Origin: an uncultured Cohaesibacter sp.
GTDB taxonomy: Bacteria > Pseudomonadota > Alphaproteobacteria > Rhizobiales > Cohaesibacteraceae
Length of the DNA stretch: 64,000 nucleotides
Assembly: GCF_963678225.1 (NCBI RefSeq)
Contig: NZ_OY782764.1
Span: 3,539,001 to 3,603,000, forward strand
Reading direction: 5' to 3'
Numbering within the stretch: position 1 is the stretch's first letter; each line of letters opens with the position of its first letter. The translations under genes were made by a program, and so were the position numbers. The notes under the pieces were generated by a model. It worked only from the letters and a program-made list of their open reading frames with translations, searched no databases and had not been told where the DNA came from. This document shows positions 26,631 to 37,322 of this stretch, piece after piece.

Positions 26631-27569
26631 ATGTCCAAAAGAAAGCTTGCGAGGTTTCTTCAGGCACCGGCAGTTTTGCTGTTGTTGGTCTGGATGCTGG
26701 TGCCTTTGAGCATGACGCTTTACTTCTCGTTCATTCGGTACGTTCTCAATAATTTGCGGCGTCCGGAGTGGACAACCCCTTCGCTAAGTAACTGGCGCGG
26801 GTTGGGCAATTATGAGTTCGTGCTTGATGCAAAAGACTTCTGGTTTGCCGTGCAGAACAGCTTGCTCATTGTTGGCAGTATTCTGTTTCTAACCGTTACG
26901 CTCGGCGTTGTAATTGCCATTCTGATCAATCGGGCCTTCCCTGGACGGGGGATTGTAAGGGTTTTGCTAATCTCCCCCTTCTTTGTGATGCCTGCCGTCA
27001 ACGCGGTTCTCTGGATCAACATGATTCTGGACCCGGTGCTGGGGCTACAAGGGATTGCCATCGGCGGAATCAACGACCTGATCACTTCGCTCAAGGATGC
27101 GCCGCTTGTTGGTTGGTTCTTTTCGCTTTGGCCAACATTGGAGCCGATTTCCTTCAGAGCCACGCAAACCTCAGCCTATGCGGTGATCATCATGGTCACA
27201 TGGCAATGGACGCCCTTTGCGGTTTTGATTTTCATGACGTCTTTGCAGTCTGAAGATCAGCAGCAGAAAGAGGCTGCAGTGCTGGATGGCGCTGGCGCAT
27301 GGTCGCAATTCCGTTTTCTGACCTTGCCGCATCTTGGGCGTCCGATTGCGATTGTCGTGATGATACAGGCAATTTTTCATCTCTCGCTCTATGCAGAAAT
27401 CGAGATCGTCAGCCGCGGGAACGGAAACAAGAATCTTCCCTATCTGATCGGCGAGTTCGCTAACAACAATATCGGCGCAGCCAGCGCGACAGGAATTTTT
27501 GCCGTCATTCTAGCAAATATCGTGGCGATTTTTCTGTTGCGCATGATTGGCAAGACATTGATGGATTAA
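26631..27569 (+). CDS. smoF: Polyol ABC transporter permease 1 (SmoF-like)
   Basis: This 312-residue inner-membrane permease of the MalF group shows about six hydrophobic segments, from LARFLQAPAVLLLLVWMLVPL near the N-terminus to IFAVILANIVAIFLLRMI at the end. The EAA loop that docks the ATPase is EAAVLDGAGAWSQFRFLTLPHLG. It pairs with the next gene. Confidence 0.88.
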   Translation: MSKRKLARFLQAPAVLLLLVWMLVPLSMTLYFSFIRYVLNNLRRPEWTTPSLSNWRGLGNYEFVLDAKDFWFAVQNSLLIVGSILFLTVTLGVVIAILINRAFPGRGIVRVLLISPFFVMPAVNAVLWINMILDPVLGLQGIAIGGINDLITSLKDAPLVGWFFSLWPTLEPISFRATQTSAYAVIIMVTWQWTPFAVLIFMTSLQSEDQQQKEAAVLDGAGAWSQFRFLTLPHLGRPIAIVVMIQAIFHLSLYAEIEIVSRGNGNKNLPYLIGEFANNNIGAASATGIFAVILANIVAIFLLRMIGKTLMD

Positions 27570-27580
27570 GGAGCTGTCTC

Positions 27581-28417
27581 ATGGCTATCGTTGCTGAAAC
27601 GAACAAATTCTTTAAGACAAGTCGTACTGTTCTGGCCTGGTTTGTCGGCCTGCTATTTTTCTTTCCCATCTTTTGGATGATCCTGACAAGCTTCAAGACG
27701 GATGCCGTTGCCGTTAAGCCGGAGTTTCTTTTCTTCTTTACGCCAACGCTCGATAACTACATCAACATGACCGAGAATTACGACTATTGGCGTTTTGCGG
27801 CCAATTCGGTCATCACATCGGTTTTTGCAACAGTTTTTACACTGGTTGTCGGCATCCCTGCGGCCTATGCAATGGCCTTCAATCCAAGCCGGCGCACCAA
27901 GGACGTGCTGATGTGGATGCTATCCACCAAGATGTTGCCTGCTGCTGCCGTTCTCTATCCGATGACTTTTCTTACCAAGAACTTTCTTGGCATCTTCGAT
28001 ACGCACTTCTTGCTGATACTGGTGCTCAGCCTCATCAATCTGCCGATCGTTGTCTGGATGTTGTTTACCTATTTCAAGGAAATCCCTAGAGAGATCATTG
28101 AAGCGGGCAAGATGGACGGAGTGAGCACATGGGGTGAGGTGAGGGAGATCCTCATTCCGCTGGCATGGGGTGGTATCGCCTCTACCGCGCTGCTCTGCTT
28201 CATCTTTTGCTGGAATGAGGCCTACTGGACCGTCCGGCTAACCACAACGGAAGCTGCCACCCTTTCCAAACTAATCGAAGGCAACCGCGCACCTGAGGGG
28301 CTTTTCTTTGGGCGTCTGTCGGCAGTGTCTGCCGCGGCAGTCGGTCCGATCATCGTGCTGGGATGGTTCTGCCAAAAACAGCTGGTCCAGGGTTTGACCT
28401 TCGGTGCCGTGAAGTAG
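27581..28417 (+). CDS. smoG: Polyol ABC transporter permease 2 (SmoG-like)
   Basis: This 278-residue MalG-group permease has about six membrane spans and the EAA-type loop EAGKMDGVSTWGEVREILIPLAWGG. It begins 11 bp after permease 1 with a good ribosome site (AAGGAG). It forms the membrane channel together with permease 1. Confidence 0.88.
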   Translation: MAIVAETNKFFKTSRTVLAWFVGLLFFFPIFWMILTSFKTDAVAVKPEFLFFFTPTLDNYINMTENYDYWRFAANSVITSVFATVFTLVVGIPAAYAMAFNPSRRTKDVLMWMLSTKMLPAAAVLYPMTFLTKNFLGIFDTHFLLILVLSLINLPIVVWMLFTYFKEIPREIIEAGKMDGVSTWGEVREILIPLAWGGIASTALLCFIFCWNEAYWTVRLTTTEAATLSKLIEGNRAPEGLFFGRLSAVSAAAVGPIIVLGWFCQKQLVQGLTFGAVK

Positions 28418-28426
28418 GAGGAAGTG

Positions 28427-29437
28427 ATGGGACGTATAGTCTTGGAGAATGTTACCAAAAAATTTGGTGAGCTGGAGGTGATCCCACCCTTAAACCTGAC
28501 CATCGAGGATGGTGAGTTCGCGGTATTTGTCGGGCCATCGGGATGCGGAAAATCAACTCTCTTGCGCCTGATTGCAGGCTTGGAGGAGGTGACCTCTGGC
28601 CGCATTCTGATCGACGGGGAAGACGTTACCACTGTCCCACCTTCAAAACGCGGGTTGGCCATGGTCTTCCAGACCTATGCTTTGTACCCGCATATGTCGG
28701 TGCGCAAGAACATTGCTTTTCCCTTACGCATGGCCGGAATGAGCGAGGCCGATCAAAATACGCGAATTGAAGCGGCGGCGACGGCTCTCAACCTTACCGA
28801 CTATCTCGACCGTAAACCGGGCCAGCTTTCAGGCGGGCAACGGCAGCGTGTAGCGATCGGCAGGGCCATTGTGCGAGATCCTACTGCCTTTCTGTTTGAT
28901 GAGCCCTTATCGAACCTTGATGCAGCCTTGCGGGTGGGGATGCGCCTCGAGATCAGTGAAATGCATAAGAAGCTCAAAACAACCATGATTTACGTAACCC
29001 ACGATCAGGTTGAGGCCATGACCATGGCGGACAAGATCGTTGTGCTGCAATCAGGCAAGGTTGAGCAGGTCGGCTCCCCACTCGATCTTTATCGGGAACC
29101 TCGCAACGCATTTGTGGCCGGATTCATCGGGTCTCCCAAGATGAATTTCATCGATGGAGCAAAAGCCGAAACCTTGGGCGCTCATAAAATAGGAGTTCGC
29201 CCCGAGCATGTTCAGATTTGCGCCAAAGGCGAGGGCGATGTCTGGCAAGGCAAGGTGGGCGTCGCTGAGCATCTTGGATCAGATACCTTTATCCATGTAC
29301 ATGGGATCGACGGGTGCGACCCCATGACCGTTCGGGCCGGCGGAGAAGTAAAGATCAACCATGGGGATACCGTTTATCTCTCTGCTGAAATGGAGCAGAT
29401 CCATAAATTTGACAGCGAGGGGCATCGGGTCTCATGA
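28427..29437 (+). CDS. smoK: Polyol ABC transporter ATPase (SmoK-like, MsmX/UgpC type)
   Basis: This 336-residue ATPase energises the polyol importer. Seen are Walker [11 protein letters not shown]-loop [10 protein letters not shown], signature LSGGQRQR, Walker [12 protein letters not shown] and the H-loop THDQ. A C-terminal TOBE/OB regulatory domain carries GVRPEHV. The ATG at 28427 is preferred to the GTG at 28424 because AGGAGG is then 5 bp away. Its stop overlaps the start of the SDR gene (ATGA). Confidence 0.9.
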   Translation: MGRIVLENVTKKFGELEVIPPLNLTIEDGEFAVFVGPSGCGKSTLLRLIAGLEEVTSGRILIDGEDVTTVPPSKRGLAMVFQTYALYPHMSVRKNIAFPLRMAGMSEADQNTRIEAAATALNLTDYLDRKPGQLSGGQRQRVAIGRAIVRDPTAFLFDEPLSNLDAALRVGMRLEISEMHKKLKTTMIYVTHDQVEAMTMADKIVVLQSGKVEQVGSPLDLYREPRNAFVAGFIGSPKMNFIDGAKAETLGAHKIGVRPEHVQICAKGEGDVWQGKVGVAEHLGSDTFIHVHGIDGCDPMTVRAGGEVKINHGDTVYLSAEMEQIHKFDSEGHRVS

Positions 29438-30207
29438 GCCGTCTTGAAGGAAAAAAGGCGCTGATCACCGGTGCTGCGCGCGGTATCGGGCTCGCCTTTG
29501 CCAAGGCCTATGCAAGCGAAGGGGCAGAGGTGGTCATTGCCGATATTGATATCGCTCGGGCCAGACGTAGCGCGCAAACCATTGGTACGAAGGCACATGC
29601 CGCTGAAATGGATGTGGCCAGTCAGAAAAGCATCGAAAGCGCCGTCGGAAACGCGGTTAAGCTTATGGGACAGATCGACATCCTGATCAACAATGCAGCG
29701 ATTTTTACTGCAGCACCTATTACGGAGATCAAACGAGAGGACTTTCAAAAGGTCTTTGATATCAATGTCGCTGGAACGCTCTTTGCGATGCAAGCCGTCG
29801 CTCGCCACATGGTCGCGCAGGGCATCAAGGGCAAAATCATCAACATGGCCAGCCAGGCAGGGCGACGCGGCGAACCTCTGGTGTCCGTCTATTGCGCATC
29901 CAAGGCAGCAGTGATTTCGCTCACCCAATCTGCCGGGCTTAATCTCATCCAACACGGTATCAACGTGAATGCCATTTCACCCGGCGTGGTCGACGGAGAG
30001 CATTGGGATGGTGTCGACAGTTTCTTTGCCGAACTTGAGCACAAGGCTCCCGGCCAGAAGAAAAAAGAGGTCGATGCCGCTGTTCCCTATGGGCGCATGG
30101 GGCGTGCGGATGATCTGCTCGGAATGGCCATCTTCCTCGCAAGTGACGAAGCAAATTACATTCTCGGACAAACCTATAATGTGGATGGTGGACAATGGTT
30201 GAGCTGA
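29434..30207 (+). CDS. smoS: Sorbitol dehydrogenase, SDR family (SmoS-like)
   Basis: This NAD-dependent short-chain dehydrogenase of 257 residues probably oxidises D-sorbitol to fructose or galactitol to tagatose. It has the nucleotide motif GAARGIG (13-19), Asn111, Ser140 and the YxxxK pair Tyr153/Lys157. The C-terminal half ([27 protein letters not shown]) closely resembles R. sphaeroides SmoS as I remember it. It overlaps the ATPase gene by 4 bp and the mannitol dehydrogenase gene by 13 bp, so the operon is tightly coupled. Confidence 0.85.
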   Translation: MSRLEGKKALITGAARGIGLAFAKAYASEGAEVVIADIDIARARRSAQTIGTKAHAAEMDVASQKSIESAVGNAVKLMGQIDILINNAAIFTAAPITEIKREDFQKVFDINVAGTLFAMQAVARHMVAQGIKGKIINMASQAGRRGEPLVSVYCASKAAVISLTQSAGLNLIQHGINVNAISPGVVDGEHWDGVDSFFAELEHKAPGQKKKEVDAAVPYGRMGRADDLLGMAIFLASDEANYILGQTYNVDGGQWLS

Positions 30208-31673
30208 TCCCGCTTAGAAATGAAACTCTTGGAGATATTCCTTCGGGCGTTAAAACACCGACCTACGATCGTTCGACCCTCTCTGCAGGAATAGTACATA
30301 TCGGACTTGGCAATTTTCATCGCGCCCATCAGGCCTGGTACCTGCATCGTTTGATGGAGATGGGGCTCGCCAAGGACTGGGCGATTGTTGGTGCTGGCGT
30401 ACGCGAGCATGACAGAGAGCAAAGGGCGCGCATGGTCACACAAAACTTCCTGACCACGCTCATCAGGTTGGACCCCAAGGAGAAGTCTGCCGAGATCACC
30501 GGCTCCATGATTGACTATGTGTCTGTCGAAGACGGAAATCGTCCGCTTATCGAACGCATGTCCCAATCCGATATCAGGATTGTTGCATTGACCGTGACAG
30601 AGGGGGGCTATTATCGCGATCCGGCGACAGGACTGTTTGACGCCACTCATCCTGATATGGTGCATGATGCTGCCAACCCAGATCGCCCAATTACCGCTTT
30701 TGGGGCCATGATTGCAGCACTTAAGCTGAGAAGAAACGCAGGCACCGGACCCTTTACCGGTTTGTGTTGTGACAATCTGCAAGGCAATGGAGGCATACTA
30801 AAGCGTACCCTTGTCTCGCTTGCCAGGTTGTCTGACGATGATCTCGCCGACTGGATCGAGATGCATTGTTCTTTCCCGAATTCGATGGTTGATTGCATCG
30901 TTCCAGCCACAGGGGCCAAAGAGTTGGCGTTGGTTCAATCCTTCGGCATCGATGATGCGGTGCCGGTAACCCATGAAAGCTTCAGGCAGTGGGTTATCGA
31001 AGATAACTTTTGCAAAGGCCGCCCAGATTGGGACAAGGCCGGGGCCACCTTTTCCCCGGCAGTTCATGATTATGAGACCATGAAATTGCGCATCCTAAAT
31101 GGAGGCCACCAGATGATCTCCATGTCGGGGGATCTGCTGGGTATTGAAACCATATCGGGATGTATGGCGCATGAACATATTCGCGCATTCTTGCAGACTA
31201 CGATGAAGCGTGAGGTACTGCCCAATGTGAAGCCTGTGCCTAACATGACGCCATCTTCTTATCTCGAGCTTATTGAAGGGCGTTTTTCAAATCCTGAAAT
31301 TGTCGATACGACGCGACGCGTTGCCTTCGACGGCTCCAGTCGCCAGCCCGGCTTTATCATTCCATCCATTCGGGATGCTCTATCAAATGGCCAACCAATA
31401 GACGGGTTGGCTCTGATGAGCGCTTTGTGGATGCGCTATTGTCTTGGCACGCGAGAAAACGGCTCAGCGATTGAACCAAACGACCCTAACTGGGCAACAC
31501 TGAACAAGGTGGCAGAAGAATCAGTTGATGACCCTGAAAACTGGTTACACCAACGTCAATATTACGGGGACATCGCCCAGCACCATTCTTTCCGGGATGC
31601 TTTTGTCAAATGGGCAATATGTCTCGCTGAAGAGGGAGTAGAAAGCACCTTTCAGACTTTTTTGCATCGATAG
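30195..31673 (+). CDS. mtlK: Mannitol 2-dehydrogenase (polyol long-chain dehydrogenase)
   Basis: This 492-residue enzyme oxidises D-mannitol (often also D-arabitol or D-sorbitol) to the 2-ketose with NAD. Typical family segments are GLGNFHRAHQAWY (NAD domain), TVTEGGYY, CDNLQGNGG and the catalytic helix region KLRILNGGHQM. The last of these normally reads KLRxLNGxHS in the family. It is last gene of the polyol operon. A fructokinase, which would be needed next, is not in the window. Confidence 0.92.
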   Translation: MVELIPLRNETLGDIPSGVKTPTYDRSTLSAGIVHIGLGNFHRAHQAWYLHRLMEMGLAKDWAIVGAGVREHDREQRARMVTQNFLTTLIRLDPKEKSAEITGSMIDYVSVEDGNRPLIERMSQSDIRIVALTVTEGGYYRDPATGLFDATHPDMVHDAANPDRPITAFGAMIAALKLRRNAGTGPFTGLCCDNLQGNGGILKRTLVSLARLSDDDLADWIEMHCSFPNSMVDCIVPATGAKELALVQSFGIDDAVPVTHESFRQWVIEDNFCKGRPDWDKAGATFSPAVHDYETMKLRILNGGHQMISMSGDLLGIETISGCMAHEHIRAFLQTTMKREVLPNVKPVPNMTPSSYLELIEGRFSNPEIVDTTRRVAFDGSSRQPGFIIPSIRDALSNGQPIDGLALMSALWMRYCLGTRENGSAIEPNDPNWATLNKVAEESVDDPENWLHQRQYYGDIAQHHSFRDAFVKWAICLAEEGVESTFQTFLHR

Positions 31674-31684
31674 CCAAGTCTAAT

Positions 31685-31722
31685 GAGCCCCGCCTTAGCT
31701 TTCGTGGCTACAGCAGGGCTCT
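31685..31722. terminator. Possible terminator of the polyol operon
   Basis: GAGCCC (31685-31690) pairs with GGGCTC (31716-31721), with an inner TAGC/GCTA. A weak pyrimidine run (CTCTTGTCTT) follows. It lies between the convergent mtlK and aldolase genes. Confidence 0.45.
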
Positions 31723-31808
31723 CTTGTCTTATGAGTTTGCGAAAATACCGCAATTACAACGAAAAGCCTTTCTGCTTTCAGGCTTTGCGCTTGTCACATT
31801 TTTGGGGG

Positions 31809-32444
31809 TTATGCTTGGAGCATGGCATCAAGAGATTGTCTCATTGTCTCTGTCATGTCTGATGCCTCACGATAGCGACCATTTTGGGCATACATCCATG
31901 AGCCCCCAACAGACAGAACAATTGGTATAGCTGCATAGCCCGGAAGGTTTTCAAAGCTAATGCCACCAGAAGGCATGACCATGATATCCGGAAAAATGTG
32001 TCCATAATCCTTGAGGGTTTTTGCGCCCCCCATGGCCTCGGACGGATAGAATTTGAGAAGGTGGAACCCATCAAGTCGCGCTTGAATGATTTCGGAGGGC
32101 GTTACGATGCCGGGCACATGGACAATAGATCGCCCCTTTGCCCGTTCCTCGACATCAAAGCACCGCCCCGGGGCAATCGTAAAGTCAGCTCCTAGGGATT
32201 CCGCCTGATCATAGCGCTCGACATCCATCACGCTACCAGCCCCGATGACAATATCCGGATGAGCCTTGCGGCATGCTTCTAGGGCTTTGGGGGCTATGTC
32301 TGAGCGCAGGGTGATCTCAATGGCGATAGCACCACCAGCAACGAGCGCATCGGTCGCGTCAAGACAAGCCTTCACGGATACTGGGTTGATGACGGGGACG
32401 ACAGGACCGGTCTTCAGTTTGGAAATCAGGGTTTGCTCATCCAT
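31809..32444 (-). CDS. KDPG-type aldolase (Eda family)
   Basis: This 211-residue class I aldolase probably cleaves 2-keto-3-deoxy-6-phosphogluconate (or the galactonate isomer) into pyruvate and glyceraldehyde 3-phosphate. Glu43 (EITLR) and the Schiff-base Lys131 (HLLKFYPSEAMGG) are present, as are the phosphate-site segments GAGSV and PSGGI. The ATG at 32444 overlaps the kinase stop by 8 bp (ATGGATGA); a longer frame upstream is inside the kinase gene. It is last gene of the TRAP/dehydratase/kinase/aldolase unit. Confidence 0.9.
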   Translation of the reverse strand: MDEQTLISKLKTGPVVPVINPVSVKACLDATDALVAGGAIAIEITLRSDIAPKALEACRKAHPDIVIGAGSVMDVERYDQAESLGADFTIAPGRCFDVEERAKGRSIVHVPGIVTPSEIIQARLDGFHLLKFYPSEAMGGAKTLKDYGHIFPDIMVMPSGGISFENLPGYAAIPIVLSVGGSWMYAQNGRYREASDMTETMRQSLDAMLQA

Positions 32445-33366
32445 GATAGGTTTCCTCCATGAGCTTGATGGTTTCTTCGCGTCCGGGCGCACCAAGGCGT
32501 CCTCCGAACACGGTGCATTTGAGTGCCGCAGCAGAACTGGCAAAACGGATGGCGTCTTCCATTGGCTGGCCTTCGCAAAGGGCTTGCGCTATGGCTCCGT
32601 GGAATATGTCTCCGGCAGCCAATGTATCAACGACCTTGACCTTTGGGCCCGCAACATGTTGGACGCGGCCTCCTTGTGCTGGACACCAATAGGTGCCATC
32701 GCCACCAGCTGTTACACAGACAACCACGCCGTAGCGCTCATTAAGAGCAGTAACAGCATTTTCAGGAGAAAGATCTCTGTCACATAGAAGGGAGGCACCG
32801 GGCTCTGATGCGATCAAATGGGTAGCTCGCTTTGCCAAATCCAACAGCACCTCTCGGGGGGCAACGTCTGCATCAAGAATGGCCATCGCTCCTGCTTCTC
32901 TGGCTGCGTCTAAAGCAATCGCAGCGGCTCCCGGCCAGCGTACATCGCACATCACCGCCTCAAATTGAGAAAAGTCGCCAGTCGGCAAACATTCCGGGGG
33001 AGATTGAGTGACCGGATCATAATCGACGACAATCCAACGCTCTCCTGTTTCATCGACGATAATAATCGCCCTAGCGCTTTTGCCCCCTGACACCGTGCGA
33101 ACAAAACTGCAATCAACGCCTTCTGCCTGCAAATCCCTAATCAGTTCCTTCCCCGAGGCGTCATCGCCAACACTGGCCCAGAGTACGGTTTTGCCGCCAA
33201 GACGGGCGGCAGCCGTTGCTGCGCTTGAAGCCATGCCTGCAGCGTTGCGGGTAGCCTTCTCGGCGATAAACTTTCCTGACCCGCGGGAAAATCCACTCAC
33301 ACGAAAAATACTGTCTTCAGTGAGAGCTCCAACGAAGAGAATAGGTTTATGTGGTGCTGACGTCAT
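32437..33366 (-). CDS. PfkB-family sugar kinase, probably 2-keto-3-deoxygluconate kinase
   Basis: This 309-residue ribokinase-fold kinase would phosphorylate the 2-keto-3-deoxy sugar acid made by the dehydratase. The first motif is NAAGMASSAATAAARLGG and the anion-hole/catalytic motif is DTLAAGDIFHGA, with Asp253 as base; AAGD replaces the common GAGD. The ATG at 33366 (MTSAPHKPILFVG) fits the family start. Placement between the dehydratase and KDPG-aldolase genes is the main ground for the KDG-kinase call. Confidence 0.8.
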   Translation of the reverse strand: MTSAPHKPILFVGALTEDSIFRVSGFSRGSGKFIAEKATRNAAGMASSAATAAARLGGKTVLWASVGDDASGKELIRDLQAEGVDCSFVRTVSGGKSARAIIIVDETGERWIVVDYDPVTQSPPECLPTGDFSQFEAVMCDVRWPGAAAIALDAAREAGAMAILDADVAPREVLLDLAKRATHLIASEPGASLLCDRDLSPENAVTALNERYGVVVCVTAGGDGTYWCPAQGGRVQHVAGPKVKVVDTLAAGDIFHGAIAQALCEGQPMEDAIRFASSAAALKCTVFGGRLGAPGREETIKLMEETYHG

Positions 33367-33486
33367 AAATGGCTCCGGTGATAAAAACCAATTTGGCAAG
33401 TGGCTGCTAGAAGAGGATCGTTCTGATCTGGGATAAACGATTACCGAAGAGCTGTTATTGTCTCTCCGGCAATCATCTCCTTAGGC

Positions 33487-35286
33487 TTAGTGGCTGTGGC
33501 GCGGCACTTTGGTATTGCCAATATCCCGATAGCTGTCGGCACCTTCCAGAACCATGCCTTCTGAGAAGGGGCGTACATGCTTGCGGAACATTTCCTGCCA
33601 AGGTGTCTGGCTTTCAGGTACGTTCGGGCCGCCATTGGCGAGCAAGTCTGCTCGCCGTTTGGCTATTTCCTCGTCTGAAACCTGAAGCATGACCGTGCGC
33701 TTTGTTAGGTCGACACGCAGAAAATCTCCGTCCTTGATAATCGCAAGGTTGCCACCGGCAGCGGCTTCTGGTGATACGTTAAGGATGGAGGCAGAACCGG
33801 AGGTTCCCGACTGTCTGCCATCGCCAATGCAAGGCATAGCGTGGACATCCTGCTTGATCAGGTAAGACGGCGGCCGCATGTTCACGACTTCCGCACCTCC
33901 CGGATAGCCGATTGGACCAGCACCTCGCATGATTAGAATGCTGTGCGCCGTTATCCCCAGTTCGGGATCGTCAATACGATTGTGAAAATCCTCGGGGCCG
34001 TCAAAGACAAAGGCAGGCCCCTCAAAGGCATTGGGATCCTCCGGATTTGATAGATAACGGGAACGGAATTCATCGTCGATAACCGATGTTTTCATGATCG
34101 CAGTATCGAACAGGTTGCCACTCAAATTGAGGAACCCGGCCTGAGCCGCTAGTGGGGCGCTTATTGGGCGAATGACTTCCGTTTCTTCGATTTCGCACTC
34201 CTGATAAAGAGCACCGAATTTCTTTCCTGTAACGGTGAGTGCATCCGGGTGAGGGATAAGACCTGCGCGAAGCAGTTCGCCGATAACAGCAGGCAGCCCT
34301 CCTGCGCGGTAGAAATCTTCACTGAGATACTCCCCGGCTGGCTGAACGTTGGTCAACAGAGGGATATCATATCCGATAGAATCCCAATCCTGATTAGAAA
34401 GTTCAACACCCAAATGACGGGCGATGGCATTGAGATGAATAGGCGCGTTGGTGGACCCGCCGATAGCCGAGCAGACCACAATGGCATTTTCGAAGGCTTC
34501 GCGGGTCATGACATCGGCAGGTTTGAGATCATCAAACACCATGTCCACGATGCGTTCTCCCACGTCGTAAGAAATCTGCGACCGTTCCCGATACGGGGCA
34601 GGAATGGAGGCAGAACCGGGCAGCTGCATGCCAAGGGCTTCGGCTAGGCTATTCATGGTCGAAGCTGTGCCCATGGTATTGCAATAGCCGACAGACGGAG
34701 CTGAGGAAGCGGCCATCTGCAGGAACTGTTTGGCGTCGATAGCACCGGCAGCAAACTGTTGACGGGCTTCCCAGATGATCGACCCCGAACCGGACCGTTC
34801 GCCCTTATACCAGCCATTGAGCATCGGACCGACCGAAAGAGCTATGGCCGGAATATTAACAGTCGCTGCAGCCATGAGTAGAGCAGGAGTGGTCTTGTCA
34901 CAGCCGATATTTAGAACCACTGCGTCAATCGGATAGCCATGCAGAGCTTCAACCAGACCGAGATAGGCAAGGTTGCGGTCAAGCATGGCTGTGGGACGTT
35001 TGCCGGTCTCCTGAATAGGATGAACCGGAATTTCCATCGGGATGCCACCAGCGGTGCGAATGCCATCACGGACCCGCTTCGTTAGTTCAAGATGGTGCCG
35101 ATTGCAGGGTGACAGGTCTGATCCGGTCTGGGCGATGCCGATAATCGGTTTGCCAGACTGCAATTCCTCTAGCGTCATTCCATAATTCAGGTAGCGTTCA
35201 ATATAGATGGCCGTCATTTCGGGGTTGGAGAGGTCGTTGAACCAGAGCTCCGAACGAAGAGGGCGGCGTTTCTTTTCATTGGACAT
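33487..35286 (-). CDS. Sugar-acid dehydratase, IlvD/Edd family
   Basis: This 599-residue iron-sulfur dehydratase converts an aldonate to its 2-keto-3-deoxy form. It lies in the xylonate/arabonate/gluconate dehydratase branch and resembles the Caulobacter xylonate dehydratase along its length ([29 protein letters not shown], ending KVPRHSH). Cluster ligands are probably Cys61, Cys129 (GCDKTTP) and Cys202 (YCNTMGT). True IlvD is unlikely given the context: TRAP genes upstream, sugar-acid kinase and KDPG-type aldolase downstream. The Eda-type aldolase argues for a six-carbon substrate such as gluconate or galactonate over xylonate. Confidence 0.85.
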   Translation of the reverse strand: MSNEKKRRPLRSELWFNDLSNPEMTAIYIERYLNYGMTLEELQSGKPIIGIAQTGSDLSPCNRHHLELTKRVRDGIRTAGGIPMEIPVHPIQETGKRPTAMLDRNLAYLGLVEALHGYPIDAVVLNIGCDKTTPALLMAAATVNIPAIALSVGPMLNGWYKGERSGSGSIIWEARQQFAAGAIDAKQFLQMAASSAPSVGYCNTMGTASTMNSLAEALGMQLPGSASIPAPYRERSQISYDVGERIVDMVFDDLKPADVMTREAFENAIVVCSAIGGSTNAPIHLNAIARHLGVELSNQDWDSIGYDIPLLTNVQPAGEYLSEDFYRAGGLPAVIGELLRAGLIPHPDALTVTGKKFGALYQECEIEETEVIRPISAPLAAQAGFLNLSGNLFDTAIMKTSVIDDEFRSRYLSNPEDPNAFEGPAFVFDGPEDFHNRIDDPELGITAHSILIMRGAGPIGYPGGAEVVNMRPPSYLIKQDVHAMPCIGDGRQSGTSGSASILNVSPEAAAGGNLAIIKDGDFLRVDLTKRTVMLQVSDEEIAKRRADLLANGGPNVPESQTPWQEMFRKHVRPFSEGMVLEGADSYRDIGNTKVPRHSH

Positions 35287-35315
35287 AGCGAATTCCTTAT
35301 TGGCTCTTCATCTAC

Positions 35316-36635
35316 CTAGCGGCCGGTAATGCCTGGAAAGATAAGCAAGGTGGCAACCGCCAAAATCTGGAGGCAGATGAACGGTAAGAGCGATTTGAAG
35401 ATTTCACCCAGAGAGATATCCGGTGGTGTGACCGACTTTAAATAGAAGGCGGCAGGACCGAATGGTGGGGAGAGGAAACTAACCTGCATGTTCATGGCGA
35501 AGACGACGCCAAACCAAACCGGGTCATAACCAAGGTCTTTGACGATTGGAACAAAGATTGGCATGCAGAGCAGTGCGATCCCGACCCAGTCGAGGAACAT
35601 ACCAAGCAGGAACAGAATGCCCATCATGAAGAGGATGATCACAATCGGTTCGTTCGATACGCCCTGAATAAGAGCCGAGACAAACCGTGTGCCTCCCATA
35701 AGGTTGAACACACCCACAAGAGCAGATGCGCCGATGCCAATCCAGACGATCATGCCCACGGTCGCAAGCGTTTGACGGATAGCGCCAAGTAACAATGTCT
35801 TGTTAAACTCACCGCGAATAACCGTCGAGAGAAGGACGCCTACCACGCCTACCGCAGAAGCTTCCGTTACAGAGGCAATGCCGCCGTAAATGGATCCCAA
35901 AACGAAGATCACAACCATGACCGGAAGAAACAGCGCTTTGAGAAGGCGTAGTTTTTCTGCTTTGGTCATATCCTCTGGCTCGGCGATCGGTGCAAGCGCA
36001 GGATTGGTATAGGCACGAAAAAGAATGTAGGCAGCATAAAAACTGGCCAGCATGAAGCCGGGAAGGAAGGATGCTGTAAACAGATCTCCAATGGAGACGT
36101 TGGCTGTCAGGCCATAGATAATCAGCACAATGGATGGTGGAACCATGGTCCCTAACGCGCCGCCGGCACAACAGACACCAATGGCCAGTTTGCGGTCATA
36201 ACCAAGCCGCAACATTTGCGGCAAGGCAAGCATTCCCAGCAGGATGACCTCACCACCGACGATGCCAGACATGGCAGCCAGAATGACAGCAACCAGCAAG
36301 GTCTGCAACGCAACGCCGCCACGAATGCGACCCGCAAGCAGCTTCATGGCATCGAACAAGTCCCTCGCTATGCCCGATCGGTCCAAAATGGCGGCCATGA
36401 GAACAAACATAGGCACCGAAACAAAGACGAAGGAATTGACGAAGCTGAAAATGCGGCTTGAAATCAGCGGCAGGACCATCGGGCCCATCCAGCCAAGTGC
36501 GAAGATTAGAGCAACCAGCAAGGTAACGAAAGCCAGCGGCATACCGGTCAAAAGCAGGCCCACAAGTGTGACGAACATGGCGAGTGTGGCACCTTCAATG
36601 CCCAACGCCTTGATATTCATGAGGAAGTCCATCAT
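35316..36635 (-). CDS. dctM: TRAP transporter large permease DctM (sugar acid system)
   Basis: This 439-residue membrane protein of the DctM family has 11-12 strongly hydrophobic segments. It shows family features such as GMPLAF, SGIVGGEVI and PPSIVLIIYGL. It carries the Na+-coupled transport path of the TRAP system. It starts at ATGATG overlapping the dctQ stop (ATGA) and is followed 30 bp later by the dehydratase gene. Confidence 0.93.
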   Translation of the reverse strand: MMDFLMNIKALGIEGATLAMFVTLVGLLLTGMPLAFVTLLVALIFALGWMGPMVLPLISSRIFSFVNSFVFVSVPMFVLMAAILDRSGIARDLFDAMKLLAGRIRGGVALQTLLVAVILAAMSGIVGGEVILLGMLALPQMLRLGYDRKLAIGVCCAGGALGTMVPPSIVLIIYGLTANVSIGDLFTASFLPGFMLASFYAAYILFRAYTNPALAPIAEPEDMTKAEKLRLLKALFLPVMVVIFVLGSIYGGIASVTEASAVGVVGVLLSTVIRGEFNKTLLLGAIRQTLATVGMIVWIGIGASALVGVFNLMGGTRFVSALIQGVSNEPIVIILFMMGILFLLGMFLDWVGIALLCMPIFVPIVKDLGYDPVWFGVVFAMNMQVSFLSPPFGPAAFYLKSVTPPDISLGEIFKSLLPFICLQILAVATLLIFPGITGR

Positions 36636-37207
36636 TTAGCTCCCGCTTTGAAGGCAAACTTGAGGGTGTAGATGAAAAACTGGATCGTCAGGGCAATCAT
36701 GATGACGAACAGGAACACCTTTAGAGTGCCGGGGAAGGGCGGATTCCATGCTGATCCGCTCGTTTCCAGATGAAATTGTCCCTGCGGGGTCCATATCGCG
36801 CGCTGGATGCTTGACCATGATGCAAAGGCGAAAAAGCCTGTAGACACCATGCAAACAAACGAAATGACGGCATCAAGATAGCGGCGGGGCCCATCCGGAA
36901 TCATGCTGTAAACCAGCACCACTCGAATGTGTTTGTTATGGGCGGCAACATATAGGCCGCCAAAGATAAAGGCGCATGCATTGAGAAATACAACGGTTTC
37001 ATGCGCCCATGTTGTCGGACTATTGAAAACATAGCGCATGACAACTTCGATAAAAAGAATACCAGCCGAGACGAGAATACCGACAGAGAATATGATCCCC
37101 ATCCGGTTGACGATCCTGCCGAACAATCCTGCCTCTGGGCAAGCCTTCGGGGGCTTCTTGTGGTCAGCGATACTGGCCTCTTCGTTGGGTTTTTCTAATC
37201 CAGTCAT
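36632..37207 (-). CDS. dctQ: TRAP transporter small permease DctQ (sugar acid system)
   Basis: This 191-residue protein has four membrane segments (about 45-65, 80-100, 120-140, 160-185) with the DctQ feature EVVMRYVFNSPTTWAHE. The ATG at 37207 (MTGLEKPNEE) is chosen; a longer frame to 37420 runs through the intercistronic hairpin and has no family similarity. The long tail before the first span is hydrophilic and cytoplasmic. Confidence 0.88.
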   Translation of the reverse strand: MTGLEKPNEEASIADHKKPPKACPEAGLFGRIVNRMGIIFSVGILVSAGILFIEVVMRYVFNSPTTWAHETVVFLNACAFIFGGLYVAAHNKHIRVVLVYSMIPDGPRRYLDAVISFVCMVSTGFFAFASWSSIQRAIWTPQGQFHLETSGSAWNPPFPGTLKVFLFVIMIALTIQFFIYTLKFAFKAGAK

Positions 37208-37322
37208 TTGACACCTGTAGGTGATCAAGGGGGGAGAGGGACCCGGCCAGAATCGCCAGGATCCGTGCCTCATCGGGGAGGCATTTTTGACAATCGGGGT
37301 CTGTGCGTCAGGTGGGGCACGC

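Noticed and set aside
37263-37288. TGCCTC-N6-GAGGCA-TTTTT as a terminator of the sugar-acid operon
   Set aside because: The T-run is on the plus strand while transcription here is on the minus strand; it lies inside the operon just ahead of dctQ.
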